Notes under the pieces: model-generated
What the model was told of the DNA's origin: nothing
Database searches by the model: none
Seen by the model: the letters and a program-made list of their open reading frames with translations, nothing else
Shown: piece after piece, positions 16,936-25,716 of the stretch
How positions within the stretch are numbered: the stretch's first letter is position 1
Layout: each line of letters starts with the position of its first letter
DNA from: Methylobacterium currus
Lineage (GTDB): Bacteria > Pseudomonadota > Alphaproteobacteria > Rhizobiales > Beijerinckiaceae
Direction: 5' to 3'
Length of the DNA: 64,000 bases
Assembly (NCBI RefSeq): GCF_003058325.1
Contig: NZ_CP028843.1
Location: 6,489,714 to 6,553,713 of the forward strand
Program-made: the position numbers and the translations under genes

Positions 16936-17031
16936 CCGGCTTTTGAGCCGCGCCCCGAGGCGAGTTCTGGCGCAAATCCGACCACCGGCGGCGGTCGGAC
17001 GTTGGAGAATGAAGCAATGGGCGTGACGGGA

Positions 17032-18015
17032 TCAGGCCACCCTGTCCGGCTGCCGGGCAGCCGCATCGTGCCGGGCCTGGATCTCGATGAAGACGCGCCG
17101 GACCTTGGGGCTCAACGCCTTCATCCGCGTCTCCAGATGGCCGACCAGCCGCTCGATCTCGCCGGCGGAGAGCCGGTCGTCCATGTCGAGGCTGACATTG
17201 ACCAGGATATCGGCCGGGCCGAGATGCTGCGTCAGCACCTCGTTGACGTGCTGCACCCCCGGCTCGGACCGGACGATCTCGTGCAGGCCGGCGACCAGCT
17301 CGGGCTCCGCCGCCTCGCCGACGAGCAGGCCGTGGGTCTCGATCATCAGGAAGATCGCCATCCCGATCAGGATCAGGCCGATCACGATCGAGGCGATGCC
17401 GTCGAAGGCGGGCCTGTCCAGCGTCTCCGCCAGGATCACGCCGGCGAGCGCCACGACGAGGCCGGTGAGCGCGGCCACATCCTCCACCAGCACGGTGAAC
17501 AGGGCCGGGTCCTTGCTGCGGCGGATCGCGGTGATCGGCGGCCGCTCGCCCTTCTCGCCCCAGAACGCCTTGAGGGCGACGAAGCAGGAATAGCCCTCGG
17601 CCAGGACCGCGAAGCCGAGGATCGCCAGGTTGACGACGAATCCCGGGATCGTCCGCCCGAACATCACCGCATCGGCGGCGGGCTCCGGGTGCTGCAGCTT
17701 GTGCACGCCCTCGTAGACCGCGAAGGCGCCGCCGCCGAGGAAGATCAGCAGCGCGACCAGGAAGGCATAGAAGTAGACCTCGCGGCCGTAGCCGAATGGG
17801 AAGCGGGCATCCGCCGGCCTTTTCGCCCGCTTCAGGCCGACGAGCAGCAGGATCTGGTTGGCAGTGTCGACCACCGAGTGGACGCCCTCGGCCAGCATCG
17901 CGCTGCTGCCGGTGAAGAACGCGCCGACGAACTTCGCCACGGCGATCGCCAGGTTCGCACCGGCGGCGGTGTAGATCGCGCCGCTGCTCTGGTGGGCCGA
18001 ACTCTCCTGGGCCAT
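17032..18015 (-). CDS. Cation diffusion facilitator family transporter
   Basis: This 327-residue inner-membrane exporter would move divalent metal (Zn, Co, Fe or Mn) out by proton exchange. Six membrane segments are visible, with site-A motifs HSVVD in helix 2 (LAEGVHSVVDTANQILLL) and VEDVAAL in helix 5. The C-terminal cytoplasmic domain (GLHEIVRSEPGVQHVNEV) includes a regulatory HLGP segment. The metal cannot be told from sequence by eye. It is read away from the mucR 2 leader, with no operon partner downstream. Confidence 0.88.
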   Translation of the reverse strand: MAQESSAHQSSGAIYTAAGANLAIAVAKFVGAFFTGSSAMLAEGVHSVVDTANQILLLVGLKRAKRPADARFPFGYGREVYFYAFLVALLIFLGGGAFAVYEGVHKLQHPEPAADAVMFGRTIPGFVVNLAILGFAVLAEGYSCFVALKAFWGEKGERPPITAIRRSKDPALFTVLVEDVAALTGLVVALAGVILAETLDRPAFDGIASIVIGLILIGMAIFLMIETHGLLVGEAAEPELVAGLHEIVRSEPGVQHVNEVLTQHLGPADILVNVSLDMDDRLSAGEIERLVGHLETRMKALSPKVRRVFIEIQARHDAAARQPDRVA

Positions 18016-18159
18016 ATGCTCTGAGTCTCCCGTCGCCCGGCGAGCGTGGCCGTGGCTGACGACTGTAACGCCGGGGGACGCCGGAAGGGTCCTGCCGCCT
18101 GCGGCGATCCCTGTCGCCTCCGGCGGTTCCGGTCGCCCGCACGACGTGTCGCGGCAGTG

Positions 18160-21100
18160 TCAGGCCGCGTCGCGCATCGGCGGCGCGGGGGTCTCCAGCC
18201 CGAAATGCCCGTAGAGCGCCGCGATGCTGTCCGTGAGCAGGCCGTCGAGCGGCGCCAGCGTCGCCTCGTCCGGCACCCGCCCCTCGACGCGGGCCGCGTG
18301 CTCGATCTCCCGCAGGTGACCGGCGAGCGCCGCGGCGCCGACATTGAGGCTCATCGACTTGAGCCCGTGGGCCGCCCGGGCCGCGGCGTCGGCGTCGGCC
18401 GCCGCCCGCAGGGCCGCCAGGCCGTCGGGCCCGTGGGACGCGAACAGCCCGAGCACCCGCTCGACGAAGGCCGATCCGGAGCCCTCGGCCATCTCGGCGA
18501 GCCCGGCCAGGGTGTCGGGATCGAGGAGCGTGACCGGAACCGGCTCGTCCGCCTCGTCGATCCCGGTCTCGCCCGATTCCAGGATCGTGCCCGACTCTTC
18601 CCCTGCTCCCACGGCCGCCGCCAGCGTGCGGGCGAGATCGGTCAGGGTGAAGGGCTTGGCCAGCACGCCGTCCATGCCGGCCTCGCGCCAGGCTCCGGCC
18701 GCACTGCCGACGACATGGGCGGTCGCCGCCACGATGGAGACGCGGGCCGCGCCTTCCGCCGCCTCCCATTGCCGGATCGCCCGGGCGGCGTCGAAGCCGT
18801 CGAGGCCCGGCATGGAGCCGTCCATCAGGATGAGGTCGAACCCGCCCTCGCGCGCCGCCTCGAGCGCCCCGAAACCGTCCTCCACGGTGACGACCCGGGT
18901 CACGCCGAGCCGGCCCAGGGCCTCGACCGCGACCTCCCGGTTGACGGGGTTGTCGTCCGCCACCAGCACCCGCGCGGCCGGGAAGCGCGGCAGCGACGCG
19001 ACCGGGCCGGCCTCGGCGCCGATGCCCGCGAAGGTGCCGCCGGTTGCCAGCGCCGCGAGCGCCGGGCGCCACTCACCTTGCGCCAGCGGCCAGCGCAGCA
19101 GGGCGTCGGCGAGGCCGGAGGACAGCACGGCGGCGCCGCTCGGCTCGCCCATCGGCGCGATGGCGAGGACCCGGCCGGCCCCGGCCGGGCGGCGCCCGGC
19201 CCGGGCGAGCTCGCCGGCCTCGACGAGGTGGTGGGCGCCCTCCCCCGTCTCCCCCGGCGCGAAGCCGGCGGCGGCCAGGCCTTCCGTCAGGACGAGATGC
19301 GTCGCGGGCCCTGATACCGCGACGACCACCGCCGGGACGATCCCGCCGACCCGCATCAGGGGTTCCGCCGGAGCGAGACGATCGAGCGGGATCTCGGCCC
19401 AGAAGGTCGAGCCCCGGCCGACCTCGCTCTCGACCCCGATCCGCCCGCCCATGGCGTCGACGAGGCGCTCGGCGATCGACAGGCCGAGGCCGGTGCCGCC
19501 GAAGCGCCGTGTCGTCGAGCCGTCCGCCTGCGAGAAGGCGGAGAAGATCGTCGGCAGGGTCTCGGCCGGGATGCCGATGCCGGTGTCGGACACGCTCAGG
19601 CGCAAGGTCGCGCCGCCGGCCCGGGTCTCGAACCGCACCAGGACATGGCCGGTTTCGGTGAACTTCAGGGCGTTGTTGACGAAGTTGCCGAGGATCTGGC
19701 CGAGCCGCACCGGATCGCCTTCGATCGCCCGCGGCACGTCCGGCGCGACGACGGCCGCGAGGTCGAGCCCCTTCGCTCGGGCGCGCTCGCCGAACAGGGT
19801 CACGACGGTATCGGCGACCTCGGCCGGGTCGAGGGTGATGCGCTCCAGGGTGAGCTTGCCCGCCTCGACCTTGGCGAAATCCAGGATGTCGTTGATGATG
19901 GCGAGCAGGCTCTGCCCCGAGCGGGCGATCACCTCGGCGTAGCGGCGCTGGCGCGCCGGCAGCTCGGCGGCGGCGAGCAGCTCCGCCATCACCAGCATGC
20001 CGTTCATCGGCGTGCGGATCTCGTGGCTCATCGTCGCCAGGAACGACGACTTGGCGCTGTTGGCGGCCTCGGCCGCCTCCTTGGCCTCGCTGAGGTCGTG
20101 GGTGCGGTCGCTCACCTCCTGCTCCAGCCGGCCCTGATGCTCGACCAGGCGGTGGTCGCGCTCCCGCACCGCATCGATGAGGTCGTTGAAGCTCGTCGCC
20201 AGACGCCCGACCTCGTCGTCGGATTCGGCGCCGGGCGGCAGGACGGCGCGGCGGGCGTAATCGTGGTTCTCGCGCACCGCGTCCATGGTGCGGGCGAGCG
20301 CGGTGAGCGGCCGGGTCAGGGTGCGGCCGAGGCGCCAGGCCACGGCGAAGCCGACCGCCAGGGCGAGGGCCGCCCCCATCAGGGCGTTGCGCACCACGTC
20401 GAACAGTCGCCCGACGAGATCGGCGGTGTCGGCGATCAGGGTCACCCGCCCGACGATCCGGGCATTCTCCACCACCGGCACGCTGACCTTGACCGTGCGG
20501 GCGAGGATCAGGGCCAGGGGCGTCAGACCTTCCTCGTCGAGATCGAGGTCGTCGGCGAGGCGCAGGCCCGTCCCCTGTTCGGCCAGTGCCGTGCCGTCCG
20601 GGCGGGTCAGACCGGCATAGACGATGCCGGTCTGGCGAGCGATCGCCCGCAACGCCGCGTGAGCGCCGGCAGTGTCGTCCGCCGCGGCGGCGCCCGCGGC
20701 GGCGGCGGCGAAGACGGAGGCGAGGCCGGTGAGCGCCCGGCGCGTATCGGCGGCGTAGCGGTTGACCTCCGACCAGGCGCCGAGCGCCGTGCCGGCCGCC
20801 AGGGCGACGATCACCGCCCCGAGCACCACCCGGCCGAGGCGGGTGGCGAGGCTGCGAGCCGGGCGCGACGGGGCAGGCGATGGGGCCGCGGGGGCGCACT
20901 CGGCCGGCGCCGGTTCAGGCGCCACGGGCTCGACGGACATGGGCTCGACCGCCTTGAGCTCGACCGCCTTGGGCACCGGACCCGCGACACCGGCGCGCTT
21001 CGCCGGGCGCGCGCCCCGCGACTGCAACCAGCGACCGCCCGACGGGAGCTGCGCGGATCCCGCACCGGGATCGGCGTCCCCGCATGTCGACGGCACGCGA

Positions 21101-21231
21101 AGCGGATCCTCCGCGACGCGCAGCACCCGGGCGCGCAAGCTCCGGTTCTGTCCCGGCTCGGTTCCCGCGATCGGCGCCTCCGGCGCGCCCGTCAGCCCGG
21201 TCGTCACGGCTCCGGTTCCCTCAGGCGGCAC
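18160..21231 (-). CDS. Hybrid sensor histidine kinase with REC and Hpt domains
   Basis: This 1023-residue inner-membrane sensor starts with a low-complexity stretch of about 125 residues, then a membrane segment ([19 protein letters not shown]), a periplasmic sensor region, a second membrane segment and HAMP. The kinase core has the H-box [15 protein letters not shown]-box [10 protein letters not shown]1 VSDTGIGIP and G2 [14 protein letters not shown] receiver domain follows ([29 protein letters not shown]), then a C-terminal Hpt domain ([20 protein letters not shown]). All phosphotransfer residues are present. The GTG at 21231 overlaps the upstream response-regulator gene by 11 bp; a later start is possible. 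Confidence 0.87.
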   Translation of the reverse strand: MPPEGTGAVTTGLTGAPEAPIAGTEPGQNRSLRARVLRVAEDPLRVPSTCGDADPGAGSAQLPSGGRWLQSRGARPAKRAGVAGPVPKAVELKAVEPMSVEPVAPEPAPAECAPAAPSPAPSRPARSLATRLGRVVLGAVIVALAAGTALGAWSEVNRYAADTRRALTGLASVFAAAAAGAAAADDTAGAHAALRAIARQTGIVYAGLTRPDGTALAEQGTGLRLADDLDLDEEGLTPLALILARTVKVSVPVVENARIVGRVTLIADTADLVGRLFDVVRNALMGAALALAVGFAVAWRLGRTLTRPLTALARTMDAVRENHDYARRAVLPPGAESDDEVGRLATSFNDLIDAVRERDHRLVEHQGRLEQEVSDRTHDLSEAKEAAEAANSAKSSFLATMSHEIRTPMNGMLVMAELLAAAELPARQRRYAEVIARSGQSLLAIINDILDFAKVEAGKLTLERITLDPAEVADTVVTLFGERARAKGLDLAAVVAPDVPRAIEGDPVRLGQILGNFVNNALKFTETGHVLVRFETRAGGATLRLSVSDTGIGIPAETLPTIFSAFSQADGSTTRRFGGTGLGLSIAERLVDAMGGRIGVESEVGRGSTFWAEIPLDRLAPAEPLMRVGGIVPAVVVAVSGPATHLVLTEGLAAAGFAPGETGEGAHHLVEAGELARAGRRPAGAGRVLAIAPMGEPSGAAVLSSGLADALLRWPLAQGEWRPALAALATGGTFAGIGAEAGPVASLPRFPAARVLVADDNPVNREVAVEALGRLGVTRVVTVEDGFGALEAAREGGFDLILMDGSMPGLDGFDAARAIRQWEAAEGAARVSIVAATAHVVGSAAGAWREAGMDGVLAKPFTLTDLARTLAAAVGAGEESGTILESGETGIDEADEPVPVTLLDPDTLAGLAEMAEGSGSAFVERVLGLFASHGPDGLAALRAAADADAAARAAHGLKSMSLNVGAAALAGHLREIEHAARVEGRVPDEATLAPLDGLLTDSIAALYGHFGLETPAPPMRDAA

Positions 21232-22267
21232 GGCTCGCGGCCTGGCCGACCAGGTCCGCGACGGCGTCCCAGCGGGACAGGAAGGCAGCCACCACGGCCG
21301 GGTCGAAATGCGCCCCGGCCTCCTGCCTCAGGAAGGCGTGGGTGGCCTCCAGGGTCCAGGCGCGCTTGTAGGGCCGGTCGCTGGTCAGGGCGTCGAACAC
21401 GTCCGCCACCGCGACGATGCGGCCCGGAAGCGGGATGTCGGTGCCGGACAGGCCGTTGGGGTAGCCCTTGCCGTCCCAGCGCTCGTGGTGGCTCACGGCG
21501 ATCTCGGCGGCCAGCCGCACCACGTCGGACGAGCTGTTGGCCAGGATGCGGGCGCCGCGCTCGGCGTGGCGCTCCATCTCCCGGCGCTCCTCGGGCGTCA
21601 GGGGACCGGGCTTGAGCAGGATCGCGTCGGGGATCGCGATCTTGCCGACATCGTGCATCGTCGAGGCGAGGCTGATCAGCCGGCACTGCTCGGGCGACAG
21701 GCCCAGGGCCTCGGCGATCAGCAGGGTGTAGTTCGCCACCCGGGCGACGTGGTCGCCGGTATCGGTATCGCGGTGCTCGGCCGCGCGCATCAGCACCGTG
21801 ACGATCTCGCGCTCGCGCGCCTCGACCAGGGCCACCGCGGCGGCGACCTCCTGGGCGAGGCGGGCGGCCTGGGCCTGCTCGACCTTGTGGGCCCGGCGCA
21901 GGGCCAGGAGATTGGTCACGCGGGCCCGGATCTCGACCGGGTCGCAGGGCTTGTTGACGAAGTCGGTCGCGCCGGCCTCCAGGGCGGAGCGGCGCAGGGC
22001 CCGCTGGTCGAAGCTCGTCACCATCACGATCGGCACATGCGCGAAGCCCGGCAGCGCCCGTAACGCCCGGATGACCGCGAGGCCGTCCATCTCCGGCATC
22101 TCGTAATCGGTCAGGACGACGCCGATCTCGTCGACATGGGCCGCCGCGAAGGTGAGCGCGTCCGCCGGCCGCGTGAAGCTCTGCGGTCGGCAACCCACGA
22201 TCGGCCGCAGCGCCTCGAGCATCAAGAGGTTGTTGAGCTCGGCATCGTCGAGGACGATCGCACGCAT
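21221..22267 (-). CDS. Response regulator with HD-GYP c-di-GMP phosphodiesterase domain
   Basis: This 348-residue RpfG-type protein has a receiver domain ([19 protein letters not shown]; phospho-acceptor in [15 protein letters not shown] switch in [12 protein letters not shown]) and an HD-GYP domain. HD-GYP landmarks are [36 protein letters not shown] and [15 protein letters not shown], all intact, so it should hydrolyse c-di-GMP. The ATG at 22267 follows GGAGGAGA. It overlaps the downstream hybrid kinase by 11 bp, so the two form a translationally coupled phosphorelay controlling c-di-GMP. Confidence 0.93.
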   Translation of the reverse strand: MRAIVLDDAELNNLLMLEALRPIVGCRPQSFTRPADALTFAAAHVDEIGVVLTDYEMPEMDGLAVIRALRALPGFAHVPIVMVTSFDQRALRRSALEAGATDFVNKPCDPVEIRARVTNLLALRRAHKVEQAQAARLAQEVAAAVALVEAREREIVTVLMRAAEHRDTDTGDHVARVANYTLLIAEALGLSPEQCRLISLASTMHDVGKIAIPDAILLKPGPLTPEERREMERHAERGARILANSSSDVVRLAAEIAVSHHERWDGKGYPNGLSGTDIPLPGRIVAVADVFDALTSDRPYKRAWTLEATHAFLRQEAGAHFDPAVVAAFLSRWDAVADLVGQAASRAA

Positions 22268-22548
22268 GAGGTCTCCTCCGGCAGGGGATCGCCGCTGCCC
22301 CGCGAAGGTGCCGGGGAAACCTTGACAATCCCCTGTCCGCCGCGGGGCGTTTTTCGCCGATCGGGCGAAGTTCCACCTCCCGCCCGGGGGACCGCGGCGT
22401 CTTTGGCTTTGAAACCGGACGCTGTCGGCGCTAGAGCACGTGGGACGGCCCCTCGCGCGCAAGCGGGAGCCGGACAGCCCATGACGGATCCCGGCGCGGC
22501 CCACACGGACGGGCGCGCCTTCGCACGCAGGACGACGAGACGAACACG

Positions 22549-22896
22549 ATGGCCGGCTTCAAGGACCAGAACTTCAACGATCGGCGGAGTACGTCCGCGG
22601 ACGCGAAGAAGGCCCTGCTGGAGAAGTTCCGGGCCAAGCCCGCCGCCGACGACCCGGAGGTCCAGGCCCGCCTGGCGGAGCGCCAGAAGATCGCCGAGGC
22701 CCGCGCCGCCCGCGCCGCGGAGCGCGAGGCCGCCAAGCAGGCCGAGGCCGAGCGGCGGGCCGCCGAGGAGGCCGAGGCCAAGGCCCGTGCCGAGCGGGAA
22801 GCCGCCGAGGCCGCCGAGCGGGAGGCCGCCATGGAGGCGGAGCGCAAGGCCGCCCGCGACGCGCGCTACGCCGCCCGCAAGGCGCGCCGCAAGTAG
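22549..22896 (+). CDS. DUF6481 family protein
   Basis: This 115-residue protein is almost entirely charged helix. It starts [20 protein letters not shown] and continues with [20 protein letters not shown], then long runs of Ala, Glu, Arg and Lys. DUF6481 proteins are widespread in Hyphomicrobiales and have no known function. The composition suggests an extended coiled coil or a nucleic-acid-associated protein. It is divergent from the HD-GYP regulator, with 281 bp between them in which I see no other gene. Confidence 0.75.
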   Translation: MAGFKDQNFNDRRSTSADAKKALLEKFRAKPAADDPEVQARLAERQKIAEARAARAAEREAAKQAEAERRAAEEAEAKARAEREAAEAAEREAAMEAERKAARDARYAARKARRK

Positions 22897-23227
22897 GCCA
22901 GACGCCCATCGCCGGACCGACGCGGCTTCCCCCGTCCGGGGACCCGCGCCAGTCGTTGTCAGCCCCCGACGGATTCGGCGCCGCGCACGGCGCGCGACCT
23001 CCGGCGGGGGTTTTTCGTTGTCGTCGCCATCCCGCCCGCCTCTTGGCCGGTGTCACGGCGCAAGGGGGAGCCGGCATCCATCCTTGCCGCCAGGCTGCAC
23101 GCACAAAGAAGAGGCGCACCCTGTCTCGTCGCGGACCGGGCGATCGCCCAGCGATCACCGGAACGCGTGGACAGTGCCGGACGGCGCGCTCGCGAACGCG
23201 CCCAAACGCCGTCGTCCGGGCGTCGCC

Positions 23228-23349
23228 TCATACCATCGCGCTTTCGCATCGACACGTCGATGCGAAAGCGTCCGGCGCATCAGCGCCGGCGCCCGTTCGG
23301 GCTGAGCCGGCGCCTTCGAACGGGTCCGTTCGAAGGCGCGGCGGTATCA
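23228..23349 (+). repeat. 122-bp structured repeat, copy 1
   Basis: Ends are TCATACC and GGTATCA (imperfect terminal inverted repeat). Inside are a perfect 15-bp hairpin (CGCTTTCGCATCGAC, loop AC), small GC hairpins, and a 14-bp hairpin (GCGCCTTCGAACGG, loop GT). A 122-bp copy in the opposite orientation lies at 52237-52358; two stem pairs differ by matched changes on both arms. The last three bases supply the stop codon of mucR copy 3. The rest of 22897-23227 shows no gene. Confidence 0.8.
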
Positions 23350-23844
23350 CTCGCCCTTGCGCGGACGGCCCCGACGGGCCGGCGCCGGCTCGCCCTCATC
23401 GCCCTGGCCGGCCGCGAGCCGGGCCGCCGCCGCGCGGTCGCGCCGGATCTGGCCGAGGCCGAGGCTCTTGGCCAGCTCGGAGCGCTGGGCGGCATAGCTC
23501 GCCGCGACCATCGGATAGTCCGGCGGCAGGCCCCATTTCTGGCGGTACTGGTCCGGGGTCAGACCACGGGTCGTCAGGTGCCGCTTGAGCGACTTGTAGG
23601 GCTTGCCGTCTTCCAGCGAGATGATGTGGTCCGGCGTGACGGTCTTGCGGATCGGCACCGGCGGCGCGGGCTTCTCCGGCTCGGGCGCCGGGGGCGCGGC
23701 GACGCGCTCGAGGGAGGCGTGTACGGCAGTGATCAGGTTCGCCAGCTCCCCCACCGGCACCGAATTCTTCGACACGTAGGCCGATACGATGTCGGCCGAC
23801 AGATTGATCAGTTGCGATGTCGGTGCCAGCTCGTCAGCGCTCAT
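23347..23844 (-). CDS. MucR/Ros family transcriptional regulator, copy 3
   Basis: This 165-residue protein has the core VPIRKTVTPDHIISLEDGKP, YKSLKRHLTTRGLTPDQYR and KWGLPPDYPMVAASYAAQR, then a long basic tail (GEPAPARRGRPRKGE) with an AT-hook-like RGRPRK. The ATG at 23844 follows GGGGGG; the longer frame to 23904 lacks similarity. Its stop codon lies in the 122-bp repeat, so the repeat probably inserted exactly at the gene end. Upstream DNA is AT-rich. The tail suggests stronger minor-groove binding than copy 2. Confidence 0.9.
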   Translation of the reverse strand: MSADELAPTSQLINLSADIVSAYVSKNSVPVGELANLITAVHASLERVAAPPAPEPEKPAPPVPIRKTVTPDHIISLEDGKPYKSLKRHLTTRGLTPDQYRQKWGLPPDYPMVAASYAAQRSELAKSLGLGQIRRDRAAAARLAAGQGDEGEPAPARRGRPRKGE

Positions 23845-24030
23845 GAACGCCCCCCTTTTTTGGAATACTTCTTTGCACATGCGGCCAAAAAACCTAACAG
23901 TCAATGAAAAATTTTTATCTGCGAGTAGATCGAACCCTATGACACCCCCCCGGGAGCGTTCGCCTCAGACCCGCTGCTTTTCCGACAAGTTCTCATTTGC
24001 CTATATGCGGTTGTAAGAGGAATTTTTGCT
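23845..24030. promoter_or_regulatory. AT-rich leader upstream of mucR copy 3
   Basis: This stretch contains A/T-rich runs (e.g. ATGAAAAATTTTTATCTGCG) unlike the surrounding GC-rich DNA, and parallels the leader of copy 2. It is a plausible MucR autoregulatory region. I see no gene in it. Confidence 0.4.
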
Positions 24031-24108
24031 CAGCGCTTGGTTCCGTGCCCAGCCCTGGCGGGCGACCTAAGCCTTCGCGCGATACGGGCAACGCGCAGGC
24101 AGCCCAAC

Positions 24109-24321
24109 ATGCAGCGATCAGAGAGGGAAAAAATACTTGAGGTTGTGAGAGAGCGGCGACGATCGCAGCCACGGTGGCAGGTCCGGCGCGCCGTGATCGC
24201 GGATGATACAACCTGGATTTACGGTCGCGGCGCCAAGGCCGCCGACGAAAAAGGCACCTGCCGTGACCGGCAGGTGCCTTTGAAAAAAGCGACCCTGAAG
24301 GAAATCGAAGGCGCGCACTGA
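24109..24321 (+). CDS. Possible small charged protein (70 aa)
   Basis: The frame starts MQRSEREKILEVVRERRRSQ, then RWQVRRAVIADDTTWIYGRG and ends LKKATLKEIEGAH. It has protein-like composition and an ATG, but no clear ribosome site. A strong hairpin that acts as a terminator on the other strand lies within it. I recognise no family. Treat as tentative. Confidence 0.3.
   Translation: MQRSEREKILEVVRERRRSQPRWQVRRAVIADDTTWIYGRGAKAADEKGTCRDRQVPLKKATLKEIEGAH
24250..24281 (-). terminator. Rho-independent terminator on the minus strand
   Basis: AAAGGCACCTGCC, loop of six, then the exact complement; on the minus strand five T residues follow. It would end transcripts from the DUF2147 gene, whose stop is 240 bp upstream. 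A second hairpin without a T-run lies at 24339-24371. The stretch 24322-24519 otherwise looks empty. Confidence 0.65.
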
Positions 24322-24519
24322 CGCTGCGGGGTCGGTTTACCCGTATCCCGGATGCCGTCCGGGACACGGGTCTCTCACGGCGCCCGATCGATCGCCCGGC
24401 GCCTGTGCGGCGGCGGCTTGCGCAAGCGGGGACCGGCTTCGCTCAGGCGTGGGGAGCCCGCGGGCCCCACGCCGCAGGCGGCCGAGCGCCGGTGCCGAAT
24501 GGCGCGTTCGGGGACCGTC

Positions 24520-25110
24520 TCACGGCTTCGGGGCGGCGGCCGGCGTCGCGGGCTTGGCCGCCGCGGGGGCAGCCGAGGGGCTGGCGGCCTTGGGCGCCGC
24601 GGCCCATTCGGGGTCCGGCCGCGGGCCGTTCGGGGCGCCGGTCGGGGCGGTGAGCTGGCCGGGCGCGACGTCGTTCACGCGGGTCCAGGTCTGGGAGCCG
24701 CACAGGAAGCCCATCAGGCAGCCGCGCACGTTGAGCTCGCCCGGCTCCTCGGTCCAGATCGAGACGTCGTAGAGCTTGCCGTCGTCGGCGTTGTAGATCT
24801 GTCCCTCGTAACGATTATCCGCATTCGGCTTCAGACCCATGATGAGCTGGTGGCCGAGCGAGGGGCGGCTGCGCTTCTTGGCGTCGGTGTTCTTGAAATC
24901 GACCCGCGGCTGGCCCTTGTCGTCGTTGGGGGTCTTGAGCCAGACGGCATAGCCGCAGACCCGGTCGGTGCGGCTCGGGCACTTCTCGATCCGGATGCGG
25001 GCCCGGCCGTCCTCGGTCAACCAAGTCCCGCTCGGGTCTTTCGGTGCCGCGAGCGCTGCGCCCGACGACAGGCCGAGGGCCACGAGCGCCCCGGTCAGGA
25101 CCTTCTTCAT
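24520..25110 (-). CDS. DUF2147 family exported protein
   Basis: This 196-residue periplasmic protein has a signal peptide (MKKVLTGALVALGLSSGAAL) and then the DUF2147 pattern: GTWLTEDGRARIRIEKC, VCGYAVWLKTPNDDKGQP, YEGQIYNADDGKLYDVSIW, and LNVRGCLMGFLCGSQTWTRV near the C-terminal end of the domain. A Pro/Ala-rich tail of about 50 residues follows. Family members are small lipocalin-like beta proteins of unknown role. The ATG at 25110 has GAGGGTG upstream. 25111-25381 shows no convincing gene. Confidence 0.8.
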   Translation of the reverse strand: MKKVLTGALVALGLSSGAALAAPKDPSGTWLTEDGRARIRIEKCPSRTDRVCGYAVWLKTPNDDKGQPRVDFKNTDAKKRSRPSLGHQLIMGLKPNADNRYEGQIYNADDGKLYDVSIWTEEPGELNVRGCLMGFLCGSQTWTRVNDVAPGQLTAPTGAPNGPRPDPEWAAAPKAASPSAAPAAAKPATPAAAPKP

Positions 25111-25381
25111 ACTATACACCCTCATCTGGCGGTGCGGTGCGCGCACAAGATTGTCCGTCGCTGATGCCGCATCGCGCGGCCGGATGCCAGAGGCCGGCCC
25201 ATTGCGTCGGAATCGTGGGCGACCGATGCGGACATGCTGCCTCACGGCGGGATGTCACATGGCCGGCCGCTCCTGCGGCGAGCTAGAGCAGCGACGCCGG
25301 GCGGCAATCGTCCACCCGGCACGAAACGCCGATATTTTCGACTGCCGCACAGCGGCGTCCCCTCACCGCCAGGGCTGCCGC

Positions 25382-25531
25382 ATGTTCTCGACCGAGCTTC
25401 TCGTGATGACCTCCGCCGCCCTCGGCGCGATCGTCATCGTGCTCGCCGCCCGGCCGGGCGTCAGCCTGCGGACGAGCCTGCCGCGGCTTCCCCGCGCCGC
25501 CGGCCCCGCCCGCCGGCCATTCGGGCGCTGA
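25382..25531 (+). CDS. Possible small membrane protein (49 aa)
   Basis: MFSTELLVMTSAALGAIVIV followed by LAARPGVSLRTSLPRLPRAA gives one hydrophobic segment and a basic tail. CCAGGG lies upstream at marginal spacing. No family is recognised; it could be chance in GC-rich DNA. Confidence 0.3.
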   Translation: MFSTELLVMTSAALGAIVIVLAARPGVSLRTSLPRLPRAAGPARRPFGR

Positions 25532-25716
25532 AAACCGCCCGCTTCGGACGGTAGAGCGCCGCCCGGCGACGGCGCTCGCCGGATGCGAGGATTTCGGGGA
25601 GCGGGGGCGATTTTTGGTGCGATGCGGCACCGCGGGAGCCCGGAAAGGCTGCTAGACTTCGGACACGTCGTTGCTGCCCCTGCGGCGCGCCCCATTCCGA
25701 AGGAGCTGACCCGACC

